Both the position numbers and the translations under genes were made by a program. This document shows, one piece after another, positions 35,953 through 43,455 of a stretch of 64,000 nucleotides of DNA; the first letter of the stretch is position 1, and every line of letters starts with the position of its first letter. A model generated the notes under the pieces. The model saw only the letters and a list, made by a program, of their open reading frames with translations, had not been told where the DNA came from and did no database searches. Source of the DNA: Duganella sp. Root1480D1 (GTDB lineage: Bacteria; Pseudomonadota; Gammaproteobacteria; Burkholderiales; Burkholderiaceae_D); NCBI RefSeq assembly GCF_001427305.1, contig NZ_LMFZ01000005.1, positions 124,001-188,000 on the forward strand, read 5' to 3'.

Positions 35953-36726
35953 TCAGGCAACCAGTTTGGCAGCAACGGATACCAGCACCGTCGCCAGCAC
36001 GCCGCGCAGGAATCGCTCCGGCATGGAGCGTGCAAACCAGGAGCCAATGGTAATGCCGGGCACGGAGCCTACCAGCAAGGTCAACAGGAGTGTCCAGTTG
36101 ATGGAGCCCAGCCACCAATGCCCCGCGGCAGCAATCGCAGTCAGCGGCACGGCATAGGCAATATCGGTGCCGGCTACTTCTGCCGGCGTGAGGCGGGGAT
36201 ACATCAGCACCAGCAGGGTGGCGCCGACGGCGCCGGCACCGATGGAGGAAACGGTGACCAAAGTACCAAGTACTGCACCAGCCACCACAGTAGAAATTTC
36301 CAGCGCCCTGCCCTGCAACTGACGCTCAGGGTGGGCCAGCATCCATTCCAGCATTTTGCCGCGGAACAGGATGGCCACCACCGTCAGCATGACGGAACCG
36401 GCGATGCAAATACGGATCAGATGCCCAATCTGCTTATCCAGGGCGCCGAAATGCTTCAGGCCATAAGTCGCCAGGAGAGCCGCCGGCAAGGCGCCATAGC
36501 AAAGCAGGCGCACGATATCCCAGCGCACAGTGCCGCGCAGGCGATGCGTGAGAGTACCGGCAGTCTTGGTAACGGAAGCAAATGCCAGGTCGGTGCCCAC
36601 TGCCACAGAGGGGGAAACGCCGAACATCAGGGTCAGGATAGGTGTCATGAGCGAGCCGCCGCCCACGCCGGTCAAACCGACCAGGGCGCCCACAACGAAA
36701 CCAGAAACGATGAACGACAAATCCAT
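35953..36726 (-). CDS. TSUP/TauE-SafE family membrane protein (sulfite or sulfur-anion exporter)
   Basis: 257 residues with about eight membrane helices. The start MDLSFIVSGFVVGALVGLTGVGGGSLMTPIL shows the repeated TGVGGGxxxxP signature of the TSUP family, whose members export sulfite, sulfoacetate or related anions or import sulfur compounds. The ATG at 36726 follows GGAAGGA. Same strand as the cys operon, and sharing the TAAGCAAAT motif upstream, which suggests a sulfur role. Confidence 0.88.
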   Translation of the reverse strand: MDLSFIVSGFVVGALVGLTGVGGGSLMTPILTLMFGVSPSVAVGTDLAFASVTKTAGTLTHRLRGTVRWDIVRLLCYGALPAALLATYGLKHFGALDKQIGHLIRICIAGSVMLTVVAILFRGKMLEWMLAHPERQLQGRALEISTVVAGAVLGTLVTVSSIGAGAVGATLLVLMYPRLTPAEVAGTDIAYAVPLTAIAAAGHWWLGSINWTLLLTLLVGSVPGITIGSWFARSMPERFLRGVLATVLVSVAAKLVA

Positions 36727-36789
36727 GCAATATCCTTCCAAGACCCGCTAGAGTATCCGGGAGCGCATGAAATCTCAACAATGAAGTCC

Positions 36790-36800
36790 TTATTTGCTTA
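36790..36800 (-). promoter_or_regulatory. Second copy of the TAAGCAAATRA motif, upstream of the TauE gene
   Basis: Minus-strand TAAGCAAATAA, 64 bp before the TauE-family ATG, matches the motif over the -35 of cysT in 10 of 11 positions and stands on the same strand. A clear -10 is not seen at the matching distance. Possible shared CysB site. Confidence 0.35.
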
Positions 36801-36818
36801 TGTTAATCACGTTCTCTT

Positions 36819-36845
36819 AAAAAAAAAGCGCCCCGAAGGGCGCTT
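36819..36845 (-). terminator. Rho-independent terminator of the TonB-receptor gene
   Basis: Read on the minus strand: AAGCGCCC-TTCG-GGGCGCTT followed by an uninterrupted T run (to 36819). The UUCG tetraloop and U-tract make it strong. It lies 19 nt after the receptor stop. A nearly identical hairpin occurs at 39761-39786. Confidence 0.92.
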
Positions 36846-36863
36846 GCAAAGGGAAGTAACAAC

Positions 36864-39275
36864 TTAGAACGCAGTATCGAACTTCAGGTACATCGAACGG
36901 CCGTTCACGCCGAAGGGGCAGGTTTCCCAGCAGTACTTGAAGCCCAGTTTCGGGAAATCGCCGCCATTGGTCCACTCGGACGGGTAAGTGTCAAACAGGT
37001 TGTTGACGCCGAATGCCAGGGTGGTTTTCTTGCTGAAGCTATAACGAATGCTCGAATCCACGATCCATTTCGCATCCCAGGTCTGCAGCGGGCTGAAGCC
37101 TTCGCCCTGCACTTCGCCATAGTAGTTGGCACGAGCATTCACGTTCCACTGGCCGATGGTGTAGTCAGCCGCCACAACGTGGTGCTTGCGTGGCTGGCCC
37201 CGTTCGATCAGGGTCACCTGCGCCTGGTTGAAGAGCTGGTCGCCGGTCAGCAGGCTGGATGGCGAATGGCGCTTGGTCACCTCGGTCTTGTTGAAGCCCA
37301 GTTGGCCGGACAGCACCAGGGTCGACGAGCTGAACTTGGTGGTGTGGTCGGCAACGATGTCCAGGCCGCGGGTAGTGGTGTCAACCGCGTTGGTGAAGAA
37401 CTGCGCCTGGCCCACGCCCAGCGGATTCAGCACGTTGGCGATCGGGCCGCCGCCTGCTTCCGGCGAGATCTCGCTCGAGAACACAATACGGTCCTTGATC
37501 TTGATCTGGTACACGTCAGCGGTCAGCGACATGTTCTTCGCAGGACGCAGCACCATGCCCACCGACGCGTTGCGCGAGGTTTCTTCCTTCAGCGGCTTGA
37601 TGCCCAGTGCGGTGGTCACTGCACTGCCCTCGCGCGCGGTCAGGGTTTCGGTCAGTTGGCCAGCCTGGTTCAGGTTGGTCGATACCGAACTGTAGAACTT
37701 CTGCTGCACGCCCGGTGCACGGAAGCCGGACGACACGCTGCCGCGCAGGCCGAATTCCTTGGTCGGGTCCCAGCGCGCGCTGAACTTGCCGGTCACGGTA
37801 TTGCCGAAGTCCGAGTACTTCTCGTAGCGCACCGCAGCGCCCAGCAGCAGGTCCTTGACCGGGTGGTATTCGGTATCCAGGAACAGGGCGATATTGTGGC
37901 GGCCCTCGTCCACCGCGGTGGCCGGGGTGTAGCCTGGGAAGCCCTGGGTACCGGATGCGGCGACGCCGCCAGCCTGGTTGGTGATCACGATGGCCGGGTT
38001 GTTGGTGCGGCCGTACTGGTAGGACACCGGATCGCCTGCCACGATCTGGTAGTTATCGCGGCGGTACTCGAAGCCGGTGGCAACGAACACTTCTTCGCTG
38101 CCGAATTTGACCGGGCCCTTGATGTCGGCGTTGAAGGTGGTCTGCTTGAATTTCAGCTTGCCGGTGTCGGCTTCAAACGGCGATTCGGCGTAAATGCCGC
38201 CGCCAGGTTTCGGCTCGTACCAGTAAGACACGTTGATGGTCTGCTTTTCGTGGAAATCGAGCTCGCTCACGCCGTGGTTGAGGCTGATGTCGGCCTTCCA
38301 GTCATTCGGCAGGTCGCGGCGGTAGCCAAAGGCGAACGAAGCGTCTTTCACGGTGGTGCGGATGTTCGGCAGGAAGCCTTCCGGATACACGGCAGGCACG
38401 TTGCGGCCATCGCCCTTGGAGCGGAAGAAGCCGGACGAATCGCCCTTGCGCTTGGACACGCCGCCGAAGCTGTAGAACTCGCCCACTTTGTCCACTGGCA
38501 GGGCCGCGTTCCACCACAGGTAAGCGTCGCGGGCATCGCTGTCGCCGATGCGCTGGGTCACGCGCGGCGGATCGACGCGCAAAGAGTCCGGGCCGGCGCG
38601 ATTGGTTTCGTCGCGCTTGCGCCCTTCCAGCGACAGGTTGATGTAGCCGCCGTCCTCGCCCAACGCCCAGCCGCGGTTCACGCTGCCGGAGATCATGTCG
38701 CCGTCGCCTTCCTTGGTGGTGCCGACCTGGCCGCTGAGGGCAGTCTCGTTCACGTTCGATTTCAGCACGATGTTGATCACGCCGGCGATCGCGTCCGAGC
38801 CGTACTGGGCGGCCGCGCCATCGCGCAGCACTTCGATATGGTGGATGGCCGACAGTGGAATCGCATTGATGTCGGTACCGGCCGAACCGCGGCCAATGGT
38901 TTGCTGCACGTTGACCAGCGCCTGCTGGTGGCGGCGCTTGCCGTTCACCAGCACCAGCAGCTGGTCGGGGCCGAGCGAACGCAGGGTCGCAGGGCGGATG
39001 ATGTCGGTACCGTCGCTGATGAAGGTGGTGGAGAAGTTGAACGACGGGTCCAGTGTCTGCAACAGCTTGCCCAGCTCCAGCGGGCCGGCCGTTTGCAGGT
39101 CCTTGGAATTGATCAGTCCAACGGGCGCGGCGGTATCGAGCGCAGTCTTGGCGGTGGCGCGGGAGCCCAGCACGACCACGGTCTGCTGTTCTTCGGCGGC
39201 GGGTTGGGCGGCGGTTTGTGCGTAGGCTTGCGAGGTGGCCAGCAGAACAGCACTGGCAATAAGGGTGCGTTTCAT
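36864..39275 (-). CDS. TonB-dependent outer-membrane receptor
   Basis: 803 residues. Signal peptide MKRTLIASAVLLATSQAYA, a TonB-box-like QTVVVLGSR near residue 32, a plug domain (DGAAAQYGSDAIAGVINIVLKS near 165) and a 22-strand barrel ending in a C-terminal Phe (KFDTAF), the BAM-recognition signal. The ligand is unknown. Receptors of this subtype (NGKRRHQ, RGSAGTDINAIP) are often not siderophore receptors. Its place between the sulfate permease operon and the sulfate-binding-protein gene raises the possibility of an organosulfur ligand. The ATG at 39275 gives a normal signal peptide. The tonB-exbBD operon in this window can energise it. Confidence 0.9.
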   Translation of the reverse strand: MKRTLIASAVLLATSQAYAQTAAQPAAEEQQTVVVLGSRATAKTALDTAAPVGLINSKDLQTAGPLELGKLLQTLDPSFNFSTTFISDGTDIIRPATLRSLGPDQLLVLVNGKRRHQQALVNVQQTIGRGSAGTDINAIPLSAIHHIEVLRDGAAAQYGSDAIAGVINIVLKSNVNETALSGQVGTTKEGDGDMISGSVNRGWALGEDGGYINLSLEGRKRDETNRAGPDSLRVDPPRVTQRIGDSDARDAYLWWNAALPVDKVGEFYSFGGVSKRKGDSSGFFRSKGDGRNVPAVYPEGFLPNIRTTVKDASFAFGYRRDLPNDWKADISLNHGVSELDFHEKQTINVSYWYEPKPGGGIYAESPFEADTGKLKFKQTTFNADIKGPVKFGSEEVFVATGFEYRRDNYQIVAGDPVSYQYGRTNNPAIVITNQAGGVAASGTQGFPGYTPATAVDEGRHNIALFLDTEYHPVKDLLLGAAVRYEKYSDFGNTVTGKFSARWDPTKEFGLRGSVSSGFRAPGVQQKFYSSVSTNLNQAGQLTETLTAREGSAVTTALGIKPLKEETSRNASVGMVLRPAKNMSLTADVYQIKIKDRIVFSSEISPEAGGGPIANVLNPLGVGQAQFFTNAVDTTTRGLDIVADHTTKFSSSTLVLSGQLGFNKTEVTKRHSPSSLLTGDQLFNQAQVTLIERGQPRKHHVVAADYTIGQWNVNARANYYGEVQGEGFSPLQTWDAKWIVDSSIRYSFSKKTTLAFGVNNLFDTYPSEWTNGGDFPKLGFKYCWETCPFGVNGRSMYLKFDTAF

Positions 39276-39477
39276 AGGTATTCCGATCTCTTTAACGATT
39301 TTTATTTGGTGCCGCGAAAAAATACTAACCTCGCACAATTGAACACACAAAGAAATAATTCATTTATGACAAGTGAATTACCTGCCAACGTTGCATGAAT
39401 GGAACAGAACCAAGGCTATTGGCTTGTATTCAACCAAGTGCTACATTGACTGCAAGCGATTCATGGGAGGAAATGTG

Positions 39478-39804
39478 ATGACTGATGCTCTGTTGCTGAC
39501 CGACCGTTTGTGCGACCTGACCGAAATGGCCTTGCAGGCCTACACCAAGTTCGAGAAGGCCACTGTCTACTGCACCGCCAAGCACCTGATGGCAGATTTC
39601 GAAGATGCCGGCCTGCCGCTAGCCGCCTTCGACAAGCTGACCGCCATCCAGGCCAGCATCCTGGCGGCTGTCGAATTCGCCCCGCCCGGCGGCAAGAACA
39701 ACCCGCAATGCATTGTCAGTGCGCGCAACGAGATCGCCGCGCTGCGCGAAATGCTGAAGGAAAAAAAGCGCCCCGAAGGGCGCCTGCAAGAACATCTGCA
39801 CTAG
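39478..39804 (+). CDS. Small helical protein of unknown function
   Basis: 108 residues; I do not recognise it. It has an excellent ribosome site (GGGAGG, 39465-39470, 7 nt before the ATG). The protein is alpha-helical, with two Cys in the first half (LCDLTEM, VYCTAKH), and a PPGGKNNPQC loop. Its last 13 codons (KKRPEGRLQEHLH) are encoded by the minus-strand terminator hairpin of the neighbouring operon, so the natural C-terminus is partly an accident of that hairpin. Divergent from the TonB receptor; the 200-bp gap between them holds both promoters but no clear hexamers. Confidence 0.6.
   Translation: MTDALLLTDRLCDLTEMALQAYTKFEKATVYCTAKHLMADFEDAGLPLAAFDKLTAIQASILAAVEFAPPGGKNNPQCIVSARNEIAALREMLKEKKRPEGRLQEHLH
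39761..39786 (-). terminator. Minus-strand terminator inside the 3' end of a convergent gene
   Basis: Minus strand: GGCGCCC-TTCG-GGGCGC followed by seven T residues, the same UUCG hairpin as at 36819-36845 with one base changed. It lies 89 nt after the peroxiredoxin stop and should end the cysP-hydrolase-prx transcript, while on the plus strand it codes for the end of the small helical protein. Confidence 0.8.
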
Positions 39805-39874
39805 CCATTCCAGGGACCTGGTGATCTACTCCCCTTCCTGGCCGGCATAGGCGCACGCGCCGTTCCCAAAACCG

Positions 39875-40513
39875 TTACTTGTTCGGTTGCGGCGTAATGC
39901 GCAGGTAAGGACGCGGGGCCTTGAAGCCAGCCGGGTAGTTCTGCCTGATCACTTCCGGATCCTGCACGGTGAGCGGAATGATCACGTCATCGCCATCTTT
40001 CCAGTTGCCTGGGGTGGCGACGGTGTGCTTGTCCGTCAGTTGCAGGGCATCGATCACGCGCAGCACTTCATCGAAGTTGCGGCCGGTGCTCAGCGGGTAG
40101 GTGATCTGCAGGCGTACTTTCCTGGCCGGGTCGATCACGAACAGCGAGCGCACAGTGGCAGTGGCCGACTGGTTGGGGTGGATCATGTCGTACAGCTCGG
40201 CCACCTTGCGGTCGGCGTCGGCGATGATCGGGAAGCCCACCACGGTGTGCTGGGTCTCTTCGATATCCTTGATCCATTCCTTGTGCTTGTCGGCCGGGTC
40301 GACCGACAGTGCGATGGCCTTGACGTTGCGCTTGTCGAACTCGGGTTTCAGCTTGGCGGTCAAGCCCAGTTCCGTGGTGCAGACGGGCGTGAAATCGGCC
40401 GGGTGCGAGAACAGCACCACCCAGGAATCGCCTGCCCACTCATGAAACTTGATGCTGCCAATGCTGGAATCCTGTTCGAAGTCCGGTGCGGTATCGCCAA
40501 GGCGTAAACTCAT
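39875..40513 (-). CDS. 1-Cys peroxiredoxin (Prx6 family)
   Basis: 212 residues. The peroxidatic Cys is C45 in PADFTPVCTTE, with the PxxxT/SxxC signature; no resolving Cys is visible, as in Prx6-type enzymes. The C-terminal domain (PGNWKDGDDVIIP, then YLRITPQP) is characteristic. It reduces peroxides in the cytoplasm. Ribosome site GGAGAAG precedes the ATG. The start lies inside the last 74 nt of the upstream hydrolase gene. Third gene of the cysP-hydrolase-prx group; Prx genes of this type often accompany sulfonate/sulfate uptake genes. Confidence 0.95.
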   Translation of the reverse strand: MSLRLGDTAPDFEQDSSIGSIKFHEWAGDSWVVLFSHPADFTPVCTTELGLTAKLKPEFDKRNVKAIALSVDPADKHKEWIKDIEETQHTVVGFPIIADADRKVAELYDMIHPNQSATATVRSLFVIDPARKVRLQITYPLSTGRNFDEVLRVIDALQLTDKHTVATPGNWKDGDDVIIPLTVQDPEVIRQNYPAGFKAPRPYLRITPQPNK

Positions 40514-41075
40514 TCTTCTTCTCCATTGTTAAATTCGATGCGCGCTGCGCCAGGACCTGCAGCAGGCGCTGGCCAAAACGCCAGTCCCCCAGGCCTGATT
40601 CAGCGTTGATATGTCCCAGCGCTCCCGCGTTGACGAAGTCGCTGCCCCAGCGCTGCGCCCAGGTCTCGGCGCTCTTTGCCGTCATCCATGGGTCGTTGGT
40701 GCTGGCCACCATGATCGACGGGCAAGGCAATTCTCCGTGCGGCAGCAGGGAGCTGACCTGGAACTTATCGGGATCGGCAGGCCCCACCAGCAAGACACCC
40801 GCCACGTGGGGGGAGGTTGAACGTGACAGGCTTAATGCGGTGGTGAGGCAGCCGAAACTGTGTGCAACGATCAGGGTCGGACGGCGGTCCTGGTCCAATA
40901 CTTCATCCAGGCGGTCGGCCCAGCGCAGCAGGACCGGATCGCTCCAGCGCTTCTGCTCTACCCGCTCGAAGCGCGGGTACAGGCGCTGCCAGCGGGACTG
41001 CCAGTGATCGGGCCCGCTGTTATGCAGGCCTGGCGCGACCAGGATGCGGAATTGGTTCAGTTGTTGGATCGCCAT
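40440..41075 (-). CDS. RBBP9/YdeN-family alpha/beta hydrolase
   Basis: 211 residues. RILVAPGLHNSGPDHWQSRWQ at the start, the nucleophile elbow IVAHSFGC (Ser), and the catalytic Asp/His region STNDPWM and NAGALGHINAESGLGDW are typical of the RBBP9/YdeN serine hydrolases. Substrate unknown. The start is 19 nt after cysP. The last 74 nt overlap the peroxiredoxin gene in another frame, giving a C-terminal tail (EFTPWRYRTGLRTGF onward) not expected in the family, which normally ends near 185 residues; stop loss could explain this. Confidence 0.87.
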   Translation of the reverse strand: MAIQQLNQFRILVAPGLHNSGPDHWQSRWQRLYPRFERVEQKRWSDPVLLRWADRLDEVLDQDRRPTLIVAHSFGCLTTALSLSRSTSPHVAGVLLVGPADPDKFQVSSLLPHGELPCPSIMVASTNDPWMTAKSAETWAQRWGSDFVNAGALGHINAESGLGDWRFGQRLLQVLAQRASNLTMEKKNEFTPWRYRTGLRTGFQHWQHQVS

Positions 41076-41094
41076 GCGGCCCTCCGTTGCGTAA

Positions 41095-42108
41095 TTATTG
41101 GCCGGCGACCTTGGCGCCAGGCTGGTAGATCTGGTCGAACACGCCGCCGTCGGCAAAGTGAGTCTTCTGCGCGGTGCTCCAGTCGCCGGCCACGTCGGTG
41201 ATCTTGAACAGCTTCACGTTCGGGAATTGGGCGGCGTATTTCTTCGCTTCCTTCTCGATCGTCGGGCGGTAGTAGTTCTTGGCGATGATGGCCTGGGCCT
41301 GGTCGGTGTACAGGAAGTTCAGGTAAGCCTCAGCCACCTTGCGGGTGCCGCGCTTGTCGACCACCTTGTCGACCACCGCCACTGGCGGCTCGGCCAGGAT
41401 CGAAACGGAAGGCGCCACGATTTCAACCTTGTCCGGGCCCAGTTCCTTGATCGCCAGCAGGGCTTCGTTTTCCCAGGCGATCAGCACGTCGCCGATGCCG
41501 CGTTCCACAAAGGTGGTGGTGGCGCCGCGGGCGCCGGAATCCAGCACTGGCACGTTCTTGTACAGTTTTTTCAGGAAGTCGCGTGCGGTGGCATCGCTGC
41601 CGCCGGGCTGGCGCAAGGCGTAGCCGTAAGCGGCCAGGTGGTTCCAACGCGCGCCGCCGGAAGTCTTTGGATTCGGGGTGATCACTGCCACGCCTGGCTT
41701 GACCAGGTCGTTCCAGTCCTTGATGCCTTTCGGGTTGCCCTTGCGGACCAGGAACACGATGGTGGAACTGTAGGGGGTGGCGTTATGGGCCAGGCGCTTC
41801 TGCCAGTCCTTGCTCACCAGGCCGCGCTCGGCGACCGCGTCGATATCGTAAGCCAGGCCAAGGGTGACCACATCGGCTTCCAGGCCGTCGATCACGGCGC
41901 GGGCCTGCTTGCCCGAACCGCCATGCGACTGCTTGATCTTCACATTGTCGCCGGTCTTGGCCTTCCATTCCTTGGCGAAGGCGGCGTTGACGTCCTGGTA
42001 CAGCTCGCGGGTCGGATCGTAGGAGACGTTGAGCAAGCTCACGTCGGCTGCTTGCGCCACCGCGGCGGTGGCGAACAAGGCGGCGGCAATCAGTTTTCTG
42101 GACAACAT
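41095..42108 (-). CDS. cysP: Periplasmic sulfate-binding protein
   Basis: 337 residues with signal peptide [20 protein letters not shown]. Mature sequence begins [21 protein letters not shown], the sulfate-binding-protein signature, and continues with the family's [32 protein letters not shown] and [14 protein letters not shown]. It delivers sulfate or thiosulfate to CysT-CysW-CysA. It may equally be called sbp; the two cannot be told apart confidently here. It has its own promoter region and is followed by the hydrolase and peroxiredoxin genes. Confidence 0.94.
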   Translation of the reverse strand: MLSRKLIAAALFATAAVAQAADVSLLNVSYDPTRELYQDVNAAFAKEWKAKTGDNVKIKQSHGGSGKQARAVIDGLEADVVTLGLAYDIDAVAERGLVSKDWQKRLAHNATPYSSTIVFLVRKGNPKGIKDWNDLVKPGVAVITPNPKTSGGARWNHLAAYGYALRQPGGSDATARDFLKKLYKNVPVLDSGARGATTTFVERGIGDVLIAWENEALLAIKELGPDKVEIVAPSVSILAEPPVAVVDKVVDKRGTRKVAEAYLNFLYTDQAQAIIAKNYYRPTIEKEAKKYAAQFPNVKLFKITDVAGDWSTAQKTHFADGGVFDQIYQPGAKVAGQ

Positions 42109-42150
42109 CTGGCTTCCCCTTAATGTTTGGAGATGCCAGATTAAAGCCCT

Positions 42151-42186
42151 TCTATATAAATACGAACGAATACTTTCATCGTTCGT
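42151..42186 (-). promoter_or_regulatory. Putative regulated promoter of cysP with inverted repeat
   Basis: A perfect 8-bp inverted repeat (ACGAACGA 42162-42169, TCGTTCGT 42179-42186, 9-bp spacer) lies just upstream of a -10-like TATAGA/TTATAT at 42151-42160 on the minus strand, with no good -35. This layout suits a LysR-type activator such as CysB. The spacing and motif differ from the cysT site. Confidence 0.45.
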
Positions 42187-42201
42187 TATACCGGAAAGTA
42201 A

Positions 42202-42585
42202 TTAGTAGAAGCGATTGACCAGCACGACCAGCCAGGTCGCGCCCGACAGCAGGCAAGCCAGCAGGACGGCAGCGCTGCCAAAGTCCTTGGCATTCTTGGA
42301 CAGCGGATGGCGTTCCAGGGAAACGCGGTCCACCACGGCTTCAATGGCGGAATTGATCAGCTCGACGATCAGCACGATCACCATGCTGCCGATCAACACC
42401 AGTTTCTGAAAGGCAGAGACCGGCAACAGTAGCGCGGCTATGGCGCCCACCACGAAAACAAACAGCTCCTGGCGGAAGGCATGCTCGGAACGGATGGCAG
42501 TCTGCAAGCCTTCGATGGAGTAGAAAAAGGCCGAAAAAATGCGCTTCAGGCCGCTCTTGCTTTTAAATTCACTTGTAGGTTCCAT
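42202..42585 (-). CDS. dgkA: Diacylglycerol kinase
   Basis: 127 residues, the small trimeric membrane enzyme that recycles diacylglycerol to phosphatidate. Three membrane helices and the active-site stretch FRQELFVFVVGA / ELINSAIEAVVDRVSLERHPLSKNAKDFGSAAV are intact, including the EAVVDR motif. The ATG at 42585 is preferred to a GTG two codons upstream because a TATAAT box lies only 8 bp before it, leaving room for at most a few untranslated nucleotides. Divergent from the IclR gene. Confidence 0.95.
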   Translation of the reverse strand: MEPTSEFKSKSGLKRIFSAFFYSIEGLQTAIRSEHAFRQELFVFVVGAIAALLLPVSAFQKLVLIGSMVIVLIVELINSAIEAVVDRVSLERHPLSKNAKDFGSAAVLLACLLSGATWLVVLVNRFY

Positions 42586-42593
42586 GGACACGG

Positions 42594-42599
42594 ATTATA
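42594..42599 (-). promoter_or_regulatory. -10 box immediately before dgkA (possible leaderless mRNA)
   Basis: Minus-strand TATAAT ends 8 bp before the dgkA ATG. If used, transcription would start at or within about 2 nt of the start codon. The -35 region (GAAAAA at 17 bp) is weak. No ribosome site is present in the few intervening bases. Confidence 0.45.
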
Positions 42600-42672
42600 G
42601 CGACAGAATTCCCATTTTTTTCACATCATGGTATAAATAAGTCTGCCTATACCGCACTGCACCAACCACATT

Positions 42673-43455
42673 ATGAAAAGCGAAACCCTGCCTGCGCAGG
42701 AGCCCAAAACGACGATCCAGGTGATCGACCGCATGACGGCCCTGCTTGACGCCCTTGCGAAATACCCGGATCCGGTCAGCCTGAAAGAACTTTCGAAAGT
42801 CTCCGGCCTGCACCCTTCCACCGCCCACCGCATCCTGAACGACCTGGTGGTGACCCGCTTTGTCGACCGCGTCGAGCCCGGCACCTACCGCCTCGGCATG
42901 CGCCTGCTGGAGCTGGGGAATGTGGTTAAGAGCCGCCTGTCCGTGCGCGAAGCTGCGCTGGACTCCATGCGCGCCCTGCATAAAAAGACGCAACAGACCA
43001 TCAACCTGTCGGTGCGCCAGGGCGATGAGATCGTCTACATCGACCGCGCCTATTCCGAACGCTCGGGCATGCAGGTGGTGCGCGCCATCGGCGCCCGCGG
43101 CCCGCTGCACCTGACGTCGACCGGCAAGCTGTTCCTGTCGGTGGACGAACCGAAGGCGATCCGCGCCTATGCCACCCGTACCGGCCTGGCTGGCCACAAC
43201 AAGAATTCGATTACCGACCTGGCGCGCCTGGAGCGCGAGCTGAGCCTGGTGCGCGCACGCGGCTATGCGCGTGACAATGAGGAACTGGAGCTGGGGGTGC
43301 GCTGCATGGCGGCCGGCATCCGTGACGATTCCGGCAAACTGGTGGCAGGCTTGTCGATTTCCGCGCCGGCGGACCGGCTGCAGGATGACTGGCTGGAAGA
43401 CCTGGTCAATACCGCCAACCAGATCTCCGCAACCCTGGGTTACATACCCGAATAA
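42673..43455 (+). CDS. IclR-family transcriptional regulator
   Basis: 260 residues. An N-terminal winged helix (SLKELSKVSGLHPSTAHRILNDLV) and C-terminal IclR effector domain (MRALHKKTQQTINLSVRQGDEIVYIDRAYS; RGPLHLTSTGKLFL; GVRCMAAGIRD). IclR proteins usually repress or activate catabolic operons on binding a small acid or aromatic. No catabolic operon is adjacent, so targets are unknown. Divergent from dgkA. Its last 16 nt overlap the 3' end of convergent pbpG. Confidence 0.92.
   Translation: MKSETLPAQEPKTTIQVIDRMTALLDALAKYPDPVSLKELSKVSGLHPSTAHRILNDLVVTRFVDRVEPGTYRLGMRLLELGNVVKSRLSVREAALDSMRALHKKTQQTINLSVRQGDEIVYIDRAYSERSGMQVVRAIGARGPLHLTSTGKLFLSVDEPKAIRAYATRTGLAGHNKNSITDLARLERELSLVRARGYARDNEELELGVRCMAAGIRDDSGKLVAGLSISAPADRLQDDWLEDLVNTANQISATLGYIPE

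Noticed and set aside
37179..39398. A 739-codon open frame on the plus strand
   Set aside because: It lies antisense to the TonB receptor and has the His/Gly/Val-rich composition of shadow frames.
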